Part shown: positions 52,958 through 62,200 of the stretch, piece after piece
Layout: the number at the start of each line of letters is the position of its first letter
Numbering within the stretch: position 1 is the first letter of the stretch
Source: Streptomyces cavernae
GTDB taxonomy: Bacteria; Actinomycetota; Actinomycetes; Streptomycetales; Streptomycetaceae
DNA: 64,000 nucleotides
Reading direction: 5' to 3'
Assembly (NCBI RefSeq): GCF_004023625.1
Contig: NZ_RPDJ01000014.1
Coordinates: 243,850-307,849 of the forward strand
Program-made: the position numbers and the translations under genes
Notes under the pieces: generated by a model
The model's input: the letters and a program-made list of their open reading frames with translations, nothing else
Database searches by the model: none
Told to the model about the DNA's origin: nothing

Positions 52958-53265
52958 TAAGCGTCACACCGTCCCTCCAGGGAGGCGAGCGAAGCGACTG
53001 GGATGGGAAGATTGCTCGGGCTATCGCACGCAAGATTCCCCACCTGCCGCCGCGCCGGCGTCTGGAGTGGTACTTCTCCTTCGGCCCACACTACTTCGAG
53101 AAGACCGACCTCCCGCGGCAGTACACGGTCACGGTCAGATCGACGGGTCCTGGAGGACCCGTCGAGCCTCTGACCTACGTAATTGATCTCGACGTGATTC
53201 AAGGGATGGCGCTGATCGAGAGACGGTCGTCGCCAATCTCGACGCAAAGAACACCGAGGCCCTAG

Positions 53266-53755
53266 GTCAGTGATCATTTGGCGCTCAGCCGACGACGCGA
53301 GCGGACAGTCGATGTGTCGGGCAAAACCTCAGCGACCACGGCGTAGACCGTTCCAGGCGCAGGCCCGTGCCAGACACGTGCCAGATCGTGCGGGGAACCA
53401 CGGGGAACACCGGGCACGAGTTGAGCGCCCCAATCCGATGGCGGCACTGTTTCACTGCAGGTCAGCCCAAAAAGGCCGCCGATCACCTCAGCTTCCCAAG
53501 CTTAGGGCTTCGGCCACCGGATACGTGGTGGCCACCTGACCCGCGTTTGATCGCCTTTCAGGATCCTGCACAGCTGACCTACGTCGGCTAGTGCTGTGAC
53601 CGTATACGTTCACCGGGTTGGGGATCCGTGACGCTAGGAGCTGAGCTGCTGTCGTGGACGGCTTGTACTCTGCACTCATTCGACGATCGGACGATCACGA
53701 ACACGGGCATGCGGGCACGGGGCGGGCGTCCAGGGGCGGGAGCGCGGGGATTTCG
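53266..53755. other. Non-coding gap
   Basis: I see no gene in these 490 bp between the IS scar and the TAP-like hydrolase gene. The sequence is less GC-rich than the flanks, as expected for remnant mobile DNA. Confidence 0.5.
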
Positions 53756-55309
53756 ATGAGTGACGCACATCCGATACGAAGCCGCAGACCGGGCCTCTCG
53801 GTCGGTGCGCTGATCATCGCCGGGGTCGTCCTCGTCGCGATCGGGGCCGTCGGCGCGTGGCTCCAGCACGACGCTCCCGGCCGGAGTGCGGAGCCGCGTA
53901 CGGAGTTCACCGCGAACAACCCGCCCGCCGGTCTGCCCACCGCGCTCACCACCGGCCAGCACCTCCACTGGTCCCGCTGCACCTCGCCGCCCACCGCGCG
54001 CACTGGCTACGACTGCGCCGTTATGAAGACCCCCCTCGACTACCGGAAACCAGATGGCAGGACGATCGACGTCGCCCTGATCCGCCGCAAGGCCACCGGC
54101 CCGAACGCCCGGCGCATCGGCTCGCTCGTCCTCAACTTCGGTGGCCCCGGCGTGTCCGGCGTGAGCGGATTGCCCGAACGACTCAACCAGTACAAGCCGC
54201 TCCTCGACCGCTACGACCTGGTCTCCTTCGACCCGCGCGGCGTTGGCGCGACCATCCCCGTGCGCTGCGGAAAGACCGCGGACGACACCGGCTACGACGG
54301 GGCCGACGCCTGCGCCGAGCACTCCGGGGCGCGCCTCCCGTACATCGGCACCTCGCACACCGCGCGCGACCTCGACCTGATGCGCTACCTCCTCGGCGAC
54401 GAGCGGCTGCACTACTTCGGGGTCTCGTACGGAACGGCGCTCGGCGCGGTCTACGCCCACCTGTACCCGTCGCACGTCGGGCGGCTCGTCCTCGAAGCGC
54501 CCGTCGATCCGACCGAGGACCTCAGCGAGGAGCAGGTGTCGCAGGTCAAGGCGGTCCAGGCGGCGTTCGACCGGTTCGCTGCGCACTGCGCGGCCCGTAT
54601 CCGCCACTGCCCGACCGGCGACGGGCCCGAGGAGGCCGCGCGACGCATGGCGCGCCTGGCCGACCGCCTGGAGAAGAAGCCCGCCCCGGCCGGCGGCGGA
54701 AGGAACCTGGACGCCGACGACCTCGCGCACAGCGTCAGCGACCATCTCGTCCTCGGCACGGACGGCTGGTCGCCGCTCGCCAAGGCCCTCACCGCGCTGA
54801 TCGACCACAACGACGGCGGTCCGCTGAGCAACGGCGCGGCCGACATGGGTTCCGCCGACCGCGCGGCGACCCCGCCCGACAACAGCCGCGTCGCCCAGAC
54901 CGCGATCACCTGCGCGGACTCCAGCCTGCGCCCCGACATCGAACGCCTCGACCGGGACGAAGCCCGCGTCAAGGCCGCCTCGCCCGTCTTCGGCGCGGCC
55001 TGGTCCACCGGCGTCTACCTCTGTTACGACTGGCCGTTCGACGGCGAGCGCCTCACGCCCCAGGTGAACGCCGACGGCGCGGCCCCCGTCCTGGTGGTCG
55101 GCGGCACCGGCGACCCGACCACCCCGTATCCCGGCGCCCGCAACATGGCCCGCGCCCTGGGCGACGGTGTCGGCGTGCTCCTGACGGCCGAGGAGGAGGG
55201 CCACGGCACATACCCGCAGAACCGCTGCGTCACGGAGGCCGTCAACCAGTACCTCCGCACGGGCCGCACCCCAGCCACGGGAACGGTGTGCCGGGGCACC
55301 ATGTCCTGA
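53756..55309 (+). CDS. Membrane-anchored or secreted TAP-like alpha/beta hydrolase (tripeptidyl aminopeptidase type)
   Basis: A 517-residue peptidase family S33-type enzyme. An N-terminal signal or anchor helix (VGALIIAGVVLVAIGAVGAW) follows a basic start. The hydrolase has LVLNFGGPGVSG for the oxyanion loop, YFGVSYGTALG for the nucleophile serine, VVGGTGDPTTPYPGA for the acid and EEEGHGTYPQNRC for the histidine. The last two elements belong to the TAP C-terminal domain. ATG 53756 has GGGGA 5 bp upstream; 34 codons of open sequence before it were not used. Confidence 0.9.
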   Translation: MSDAHPIRSRRPGLSVGALIIAGVVLVAIGAVGAWLQHDAPGRSAEPRTEFTANNPPAGLPTALTTGQHLHWSRCTSPPTARTGYDCAVMKTPLDYRKPDGRTIDVALIRRKATGPNARRIGSLVLNFGGPGVSGVSGLPERLNQYKPLLDRYDLVSFDPRGVGATIPVRCGKTADDTGYDGADACAEHSGARLPYIGTSHTARDLDLMRYLLGDERLHYFGVSYGTALGAVYAHLYPSHVGRLVLEAPVDPTEDLSEEQVSQVKAVQAAFDRFAAHCAARIRHCPTGDGPEEAARRMARLADRLEKKPAPAGGGRNLDADDLAHSVSDHLVLGTDGWSPLAKALTALIDHNDGGPLSNGAADMGSADRAATPPDNSRVAQTAITCADSSLRPDIERLDRDEARVKAASPVFGAAWSTGVYLCYDWPFDGERLTPQVNADGAAPVLVVGGTGDPTTPYPGARNMARALGDGVGVLLTAEEEGHGTYPQNRCVTEAVNQYLRTGRTPATGTVCRGTMS

Positions 55310-55900
55310 GGCCCGTACGGATCCGCCGGGCGGCCGTCAGCACACCGGTTCGCTCGCAGGGGCCCTGGGCGTGCACCACCACACCGCCCGGTCCGAGACC
55401 GCCTTTGGGTGGGTGCCGGTGCGGTGGTCGGGGCAGAGCGGCCGGACGATGCGCAGGCGGGCTGCGAGGTCGCTCCGGGCGGCCTCGGCCACCGCGACGT
55501 GAATCCCCGGCGCACGATCTGCGGCACTTCTGCCCCTCCTGGCCGGTCAGTCTGCTCACCGCACAGGCTCACCGCTCATCCAACCGTTCCAATCGCCAAC
55601 CCGGCGAACCTTCCCGGTCAAAGCACTAGAGCGGACCCGCTTCTGGCCCGAAGCCACAGAGGAAGCGTTCTGGCACTGGCAGGCCTATGCCCATGGCCCC
55701 TTCAGACAACTTGTAGACCCCTTACAGGTCCCGACTGCGGCCTACCTGAGTGCGGGTGTTACAGCGCCAGCTTCCGTAAGAACACGTCCGCCACGAAGCC
55801 CGCTAACTCGGCCCGTAACTCCGCCACTTGCCGCAGATCCATCTATCCACCGTGCCTCGCACACCACGAACCGGCAAACAGACCTAACGGAGCACTACCA
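55310..55900. other. Gap with no supportable gene
   Basis: These 590 bp hold no intact gene. A stretch at about 55630-55720 reads ERTRFWPEATEEAFWHWQAY in one frame and may be a decayed coding fragment, but I could not assign it. Confidence 0.45.
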
Positions 55901-56092
55901 GTGTCCCGAGTCAGAGATCTTTCGGCAGTTCTGTCCGGTGCCGCCGACCCCGATTCGGCGGGCCACCCCAGGCGTCCGGGCACAGGTGGGCCTTGGAGAG
56001 AGCTGCACACCGAGGACGAGCTCGCCAAGCTCGAAGCCCGGACGGGCATGAGGCTGCCGTCCCGGTGCTTGGGCGTCGGGCCTGCTCACTGA
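55901..56092 (+). pseudogene. Truncated SUKH (SMI1/KNR4)-like fragment
   Basis: GTG 55901 follows GGAG at 8-9 bp and encodes 63 residues. The segment WRELHTEDELAKLEARTGMRLPS resembles the opening of SUKH-family proteins, where a short helix of the form E-x-x-x-LEARxGxRLP leads into the domain. The match stops at about 56065 and the next residues (RCLGVGPAH) are unrelated, so the gene looks cut short. SUKH proteins are common immunity proteins of toxin systems. The call rests on a short match. Confidence 0.4.
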
Positions 56093-57132
56093 ACAAGTTC
56101 GATGTGCGGATGGTCGGGGGACACAGGGCAGACGTGGAGTTGCAGGTCGTAGGCGTCGGCGATGTTGAGGAGAGTGACGTTCGCGGGCCGGGTGCCGATG
56201 GGGAGCGGAGTCGGGTTCGTCCGTTCCTCTTCGGGCATCCAGCTCTTACTGCCGGCGTCCCATTCCCTGCTCGCGACGGTGATGAGCGGGATCGTCTCGG
56301 TGCCGCATTCGGGGCAGGGGCGGGGCACGGGGTCGGTGAGGCCCCAGCGGGTCCAGCCGCCGGTCTTCCACCCGGGGGCGTGGCACAGGTTGCGGAAGTA
56401 GTACTCCTGTGGGGTTTCCGCACCGGTGCCGTCCCACGCGTATCCGGCTGCCTCCCACCGAGTCACGTCGCCCAACTGCTGCTGCAGTTCCTTGCTCAGC
56501 TCCATGGGGCTGGGGTACTCGGTGACCTGCTCGGGTGCCAGCAGGCACGGCCTCGGGAGGTACCAGTCGAACTGGATCACGGGTGGCTCGGGCGGGGTGT
56601 CGAGGACGTCGGTGACGGAGGTGGACAAACGCCAGCGGAGGGCGGTTCGGGGGTGTGCGAACTCCGCGTGGTCGCAGGGGCACCACAGGACCTGGAGAAG
56701 ATCGGCTCCGGGAGGGCTGCCCGGGAGGGGGACGTCACGGGCGTAGAGCTGGGCCACGGGAATCATGGGAATCGGACCGTCGAACCACGGGTGGCCCTTC
56801 CGGAGCCGCTGCTCGATCTCCTGCTCCTCGGGCGTGATCGCGGGGCCCTGGGGGTCGCGGAGTCGGCGCTCGGCCGCTGCCGCACGGATGCGACGCAGAA
56901 GCCGGATGTCGTCCGGAGAGTGCATCTCGTCTGCCGCGTCACTGTCGTGTGGCTCTTCGCAGTGGGGCCACGGCTCGTCGGCGGGCCAGAGGAGCGGCCC
57001 GCCGACGGAGCTTTCGTACGGCGTGGGCGACCCGGGGCGGGGATGCAGCCGGGTCGCCGTGCGGGCCATCGGGGCCAGTTGAGGGACGAGCGCGGTCACG
57101 TCGAGCGGCCGCGGCGGGGTGGTGAAACTCAT
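56086..57132 (-). CDS. Hypothetical cytosolic protein, candidate immunity protein (YwqG/DUF1963-like)
   Basis: A 348-residue protein without signal peptide or membrane helix. SVGGPLLWPADEPWPHCEEP near the N-terminus recalls YwqG/DUF1963 proteins, and WCPCDHAEF and PCPECGTETIPLI hold two Cys pairs that could bind zinc. YwqG is found beside a toxin operon in Bacillus subtilis. The gene lies 31 bp after the secreted nuclease gene and on the same strand, the usual place for an immunity gene. The role is inference; the family match is weak. Confidence 0.6.
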   Translation of the reverse strand: MSFTTPPRPLDVTALVPQLAPMARTATRLHPRPGSPTPYESSVGGPLLWPADEPWPHCEEPHDSDAADEMHSPDDIRLLRRIRAAAAERRLRDPQGPAITPEEQEIEQRLRKGHPWFDGPIPMIPVAQLYARDVPLPGSPPGADLLQVLWCPCDHAEFAHPRTALRWRLSTSVTDVLDTPPEPPVIQFDWYLPRPCLLAPEQVTEYPSPMELSKELQQQLGDVTRWEAAGYAWDGTGAETPQEYYFRNLCHAPGWKTGGWTRWGLTDPVPRPCPECGTETIPLITVASREWDAGSKSWMPEEERTNPTPLPIGTRPANVTLLNIADAYDLQLHVCPVSPDHPHIELVQ

Positions 57133-57163
57133 GCTGGCTCCTGATGGCGCGAACTGACTGTGA

Positions 57164-59107
57164 TCAGTTGCCGAGGTTGTACAACCCGGTGTTCTTCAGG
57201 GTGTTGGTGACATAGACGTTGGAAAACAACTGCTCGATCGTCCCGTCCGCCCGTTCGATATTAGCTTTCATCGTGACTCCCACCGGGATCGTGCTGGTGT
57301 CGTCGTTGTAGACGGGCGTCACCTGGTAGAAGATCGCGTCGTCCGGTCCGAAGGCGGACACGTCGCTTTGGATGACCTTCTGCGCCTTGGCCTCGTAGGT
57401 TCGCATGCTGGGCGTGCCAGTGTTCATCCCTGCCTGCCAGCATGGGACGAGATTGACCTGTATACCCCTTCCGCCGGTGATGTTCGGTATCAGGTGACAC
57501 CGGGCCAGCCCGTTGGTGAGCGAGTTCGCGTTCTTGAAGATCTCCGCATCCTGCCAGCCGGGGATGTCTCCCTGTGCGGGGGTTCCCTCGGGGGCTGTCC
57601 TGTCCAGGCATGCCTGTGCCCGAGTCGGCCTGGCTCCGGCCCGGCCCAGCGGGGTGGTCGTCTTGTTGACGTGGGGGACCGGTTCGGTGGTGTTCAGGAT
57701 CCACCCGGCGCCGCTGGTAGATGCATCGTCCGGCTTGGTGTCCAGGCAGCGGGCGCGCGGGCCGGTGTCCGGCAACGAGAACGTCAGCTCGAACTGGTCG
57801 GCGTCGATCACCCGTTGGTTCTTGAAGCCGTCGGCGAGCTGCGTGTCGGCGAACTGCTTCTCGTCGGGCGTGACATGGGCCTGGACGCAGGGTGAGGCGG
57901 GGTCCACGGCACGGGCGTCGTTCAGGACATAGGTGCCCCATTCGCCGCTGCCGAGGTTGGGGATCACCTTGACGCACTGAGCGCCGACGGCACCGCCTTC
58001 CTTCGCCTCGCCGAAGGGGAAGTCACCGCAGGAGTCGTTGTCGACGAGCTCCGGCTCAGGCGTGAAGCCGCCGCACGTGCTGGCGGTGCGGGCGGCCACG
58101 CCGCTCGTCGACCGGGTCAGAGGGCTGCCCTTCTTCCCCCAGGCGCCGTTGAGGTTCTTCTGCGCCCACGCGTAGGCGGCCACGGCGCCGCCGGCATCGG
58201 AGGCCCGCGCACTCATCGGTACGACGGGCATGATCGAAGGGATGACACAGCCGGCCGACGAGGTGCCCCCGACCGCGTTGTCGCAGCGGATCTTGCGCGG
58301 GTTGTCCCAGGAGGCGCTCGGGTCGATGGGCGTGGCGCCCGGGGAGGTCACGTACAGCTTGTACGAGGTGAGAAACTCCGCGACGGAGCCCGCCGCGGGG
58401 GCCGAGGAGTACTTGACGTCGCCGGAGAGGGTCTTTCCCAGGACCAGGTTGCTTTCGTACCAGGGCGCGGTCGTCGTCGCCCTGCAGCCGGTTGCGCAGG
58501 AGGCGCGGAACTTGGCGTCGAGGGCGGTGACGGCGTTGCTCGCAGAGGTCATCTTCACGGTGACGTGCTCGCTCCACGTCGTACCCGCCGCCGGCAGTGA
58601 CGCACTGGTGGAGATCTCCAGGGTGCCGCGCCCGAGCTCCGCGCCCTTGCTGTCACGCAGGATGTAAAGGACGTTCACCCCGGTCACGCAGTAACTGAAA
58701 CGCTCGTAGGAGTAGTTGCCGGGGTTGGTGAGGGAGCAGCTGCCGACGGCAGCCGGAGTGGCGGCGAGGCTCCGCGGCTGCGCCTTGGTTCGCGCGGCCG
58801 GGACGGGACTGGTGCTCACACACGCCTCGACGGCGCCCGCCCGGCGCTCCTTCGATCCTGCCTTTGTGGCCTCACAGTGTTCCCCTGACTGCTTGGGGAA
58901 GGCGCTGGTGGCGGGGGCGGTGGCGGTGGCCGGGGTGTCGGCCTGGTTCGTCAGGTCCATCCTCCCCGCGTTCCGCGGCTTCTCGTTCGCGGTCTGTGCC
59001 GTGGCCGTACCCGCCGTGGTGAGTCCCAGCGTCACTGCGGCAAGTACGGCAAGTACGGTCGACCGCGCCCGTATTCGGGTTGCGCCTCCAGGGCGTCTCT
59101 CGTGCAT
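57164..59107 (-). CDS. Secreted two-part nuclease (NucA/NucB-like and DNA/RNA non-specific endonuclease)
   Basis: A 647-residue exported protein with signal peptide RARSTVLAVLAAVTLGLTTAGTATA. The middle (about residues 350-390) has DNDSCGDFPFGEAKEGG, close to the CDE-F-PFA-x-x-x-EG core of NucA/NucB DNases. The C-terminal 120 residues match the DNA/RNA non-specific endonuclease fold (NS_2): ARCHLIPNITGGRG with His538 in the catalytic place, NLVPCW, MNTGTPSMRTYEAK and YQVTPVYN. Cys replaces Gly in the usual RGHLI and a second Cys follows 20 residues on, suggesting a disulfide. Follows the ALF-repeat gene by 140 bp. Likely a toxin or scavenging nuclease. Confidence 0.78.
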   Translation of the reverse strand: MHERRPGGATRIRARSTVLAVLAAVTLGLTTAGTATAQTANEKPRNAGRMDLTNQADTPATATAPATSAFPKQSGEHCEATKAGSKERRAGAVEACVSTSPVPAARTKAQPRSLAATPAAVGSCSLTNPGNYSYERFSYCVTGVNVLYILRDSKGAELGRGTLEISTSASLPAAGTTWSEHVTVKMTSASNAVTALDAKFRASCATGCRATTTAPWYESNLVLGKTLSGDVKYSSAPAAGSVAEFLTSYKLYVTSPGATPIDPSASWDNPRKIRCDNAVGGTSSAGCVIPSIMPVVPMSARASDAGGAVAAYAWAQKNLNGAWGKKGSPLTRSTSGVAARTASTCGGFTPEPELVDNDSCGDFPFGEAKEGGAVGAQCVKVIPNLGSGEWGTYVLNDARAVDPASPCVQAHVTPDEKQFADTQLADGFKNQRVIDADQFELTFSLPDTGPRARCLDTKPDDASTSGAGWILNTTEPVPHVNKTTTPLGRAGARPTRAQACLDRTAPEGTPAQGDIPGWQDAEIFKNANSLTNGLARCHLIPNITGGRGIQVNLVPCWQAGMNTGTPSMRTYEAKAQKVIQSDVSAFGPDDAIFYQVTPVYNDDTSTIPVGVTMKANIERADGTIEQLFSNVYVTNTLKNTGLYNLGN

Positions 59108-59247
59108 GTTTGTCAGATCTCTCTTCCTTGTTTCTTTGTCCTGGTGGCAGGGGGAAGGGGGGGCACCGGACGTGAAGTGCCCCCCCGGGGCAGCGGTGGG
59201 CGGCCTGCGCTCTACCGCGTCAGAGCCGTGCGAGAGGGACTCACTCG

Positions 59248-62200
59248 TCAGCCGACCAACTCGAAGAGATCCCTGGTGATGGCGGAGACCCCGTCCTCGA
59301 CAACGTCCGCGATCTTGCCGACGACGGGCTTGACGACAGTGCTGGCGGGCTTCACTGCTGCACTCAGCCACTTGGACTGGCCGTAGGTGACCAGGCTCAG
59401 GCCGGTGCCTGCGGCGGACCACCAGAAATCGCTGCTCGTGAAGCCGTGTTCGATGCCGGTGAAGACAGTGCCGATGGCGCTCGCACCTGCGGAGACACCT
59501 GCGAGGAAGCCGGCTGCGGCGAAGGCCGGCGGGAAGACGAATCCTGCGAGAGTGCAGCCGGCGGCCAGGAGGCCGGCGCCGACGCTGACCACGTTGGCCG
59601 CGTCTGCGTAGAACTGGGCGTCGTTCCACCACTCGTCGGAGTCGGCGGGGTCCTTGGTGCCGTTGGGGTTGACTTGGTTGTTCCGGTCGTTGGCGGCGGG
59701 GTCACGCTTGGCCTCGCGGTCCGCCCGGGCCTTCTCTGCGGCTTCCTTGGCCTTGGCGGCCACTTCGGCCCGGTGCTTCTCGGCCGTGATCCGCTTGGCT
59801 TCGGAGTACGCGGCGGCGGCCTCCTTCGCGTCCGCCTGCGCGGCAAGCATGGAGGCACGGGCGGCGTTGGCCGAAGTCTGAGCGGCGGCGGAGGACTTGA
59901 GGGCGGCGCGCGCCGAGTCGATCGCCTTGTTGGCCGAGTAGTTGGCCGAGCGGGCCGCGCCACGGGCGGTCGCCGCGGCCGCCTTCGCTGTGTTGGCGGA
60001 TGCCTGGGCGTCAGCGGCCGACTTGTCGGCGGCGTCCGCGTTCCGGCGCGCCTCGTCCGCGTAACTGTCGGCCTTCTTGGACGAGGCGATCGCCTTGTCC
60101 GCCCACTCCTGGGCCTTGGCGGCGTTGTTACGGGCCAGGTAGGCGGCCTGGGTCGCCCGCGCGGCGTTCTCCTGCGCCTTCTGAGCGATCTTCGCGGCGG
60201 CGGCGATGGCACCGCGGATCGCGGCGACATGGGTGGCGGTGTCGTGGTCGAGCTGGGCCGTCCGGAACTGGACCACGAGGATGAAGTTGCGGAGCATCCA
60301 CGCCGGGCCCTCGAGGGCGACCTCGGCGTAGGCCTTGGTGAAGGGGCCACCGGTGTTGATGAGCTTTCCGGCGAGGACCTGGTCGTCCTCCTGTTGGGCC
60401 AGCGGGTAGTCGTGGTCGAAGAAGTAGTTGAGGGATTCGGTGGTGTTCTCGTCGAGTGCCTTGTTGGCAGCGTTGGTGACGGCCCTGCCCGCGCCATCGT
60501 TGAGGATCTTGCCGATCGCGACGCGCAGCTCCTCGTCGGAGGCCTTCTTCATGCCGATGGTGAGGAAGTCACCGATGGCCTTGGAGCTGGAACTCGCCAG
60601 GGCGAGCTGGGCGGCCTCGGCGATCTTCGGCGCGGCGATCGTCGCCACATGGAGGGTGGTCTCACGGTCGTCCTGGCCCTGGGCGAGGGCCCGATCGAGG
60701 TCGATCCAGGCGAAGACGTCGTCGTCGGAGCCCGCCAGGGCGTGCTGGGCGGCCTGCCGGGTCCAGGCGCCACGGGACTCGATCAGACCGATCGCGGCCT
60801 TGCGCCCCAGGGTCGCGGCGAGCGCCGTGTCGCCGGAGTACAGGGCCTGTTCGGCTCTGGTGGTGAGGTCCTTGATCTCCTGGGCGGTGCGCTCCGCCAG
60901 AAGGCGCTTGCCGCGGACGTCGGACAGATCGGTCGCCTCGGCGGAGGCGAGCAGCCGCGCCTCCTCGATCGCCTTCTGCTTGTCCTGCTCCAGAGTCTGG
61001 GCCTCGGCGGCGCGGGCGTTCTTCTCCACCTCGATGGCGTCGGCGACGGCCTTGGTGGCGACGTTCGCGGCCTTCACGGCCTCGTCGGCGTGCGCGGTCG
61101 ACTTGTTGGCGTAGTCGATGGCCTGGCCCGCGTACTTCACGGCCTCCTCGGCGGCGGCTGCCGCCTTGTCGGCGTGGGCGGCGGCGGATTTGGCGGCGTC
61201 GCGGGCGGTGCGGGCCGCCTTGGCGGCGGCGGTCGCCAGTGCCTGGGCGGCGGAGGCCGCGTTGGTGGCACGGTTGGCGGCGCTGGTGGCGATGGCGGCC
61301 TGGCGCTTGGCCTCGGCGGCCTCCGACTGGGCGACACCGGCGGAGACGGCGGCCTGGGCTGCGGCCGTGGCGGCGGCGGCCGAATTGCGTGCGGCGGAGG
61401 CGGCGGCCGTGCCGGCGGACGCGGCCGCATCGCCGGCGATGGCGGCCTTGTCGGCGGCTGCGGCGGCGCTACGGGCCTTGGCCGCGGCGTTCTTGGCGGC
61501 GACCGCGGCGTCCTTGGCCTCCTGCGTCTTGCTCGCGTCCTTGGAGGCGGCTATCGCAGCCCTGTAGGCACGGGACGCGGCGCTGCCCGCGTTCGAGGCG
61601 GCCTGGGCGGCACCGGTGGCCGCCCAGGAGGCGCGGCGGGATGCGTTCACCGCTGCATTGGAGGCGTTGATGGCGTTGCGTGCGGCGTCCGCCGCGCCCT
61701 TCGCCGCGTTCGCCGCCTTCCGGGCAGCCGCCGCCGACTTCTTCACGTCGTTCTGGGCTGCGGACGCCTCGGCGGCGGCCTTCTGGGCGGCCTCCTTGGC
61801 CTTCCCGGCGGCGGTCTCGGCGCGGGCCGAGGCCTCCACGGCCAGGTTGGTCTCCTTCTGAGCGCGCTTGCCCTCGCGCTCGACGAGGGCCACCAGTTCC
61901 TCGATGGTCGCCGACTCCTGGTCACGGGCGCGCGCGATGTGCTGGCCGGTCTCCATGAACCACTCCACGTCGGCCGCGGTCCCCTCGAGCGCACGGCTCG
62001 CGTACTTCTGCACTTCCGAGCCACCGTTCACCAGCATGGCGCTGACCTGGACCCGGGTGTCCTCCAGGCGTGCGTCGTACTGCTTGTCGGTGAGGAAGGC
62101 GGTGAGAGCCGGTGCGGTGGCGGTGTCGAGAGCGGTGTTGGCGCTGCGCACCACCGCCTTGTCGCCGGTGGTCGAGACGGTGGTGGTTGCGACCCGGAGA

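Larger units (their letters stand above)
51957..53265 (+). pseudogene. Small gene split by an IS5-family element
   Basis: Removing the IS and one TAA joins GTG 51957 (VTIRRLRRCGPARHIGL) in frame to the right flank (SVTPSLQGGERSDWDGKIAR, then LEWYFSFGPHYFEKTDLPRQ and YTVTVRSTGPGGPVEPLTYV), ending at 53265. The right part reads like a real streptomycete hypothetical protein. The last 20 residues may be out of frame, since another frame reads RETVVANLDAKNTEALGQ. Function unknown. A ribosome binding site for the GTG is not evident, so the start is less certain than the break. Confidence 0.55.
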
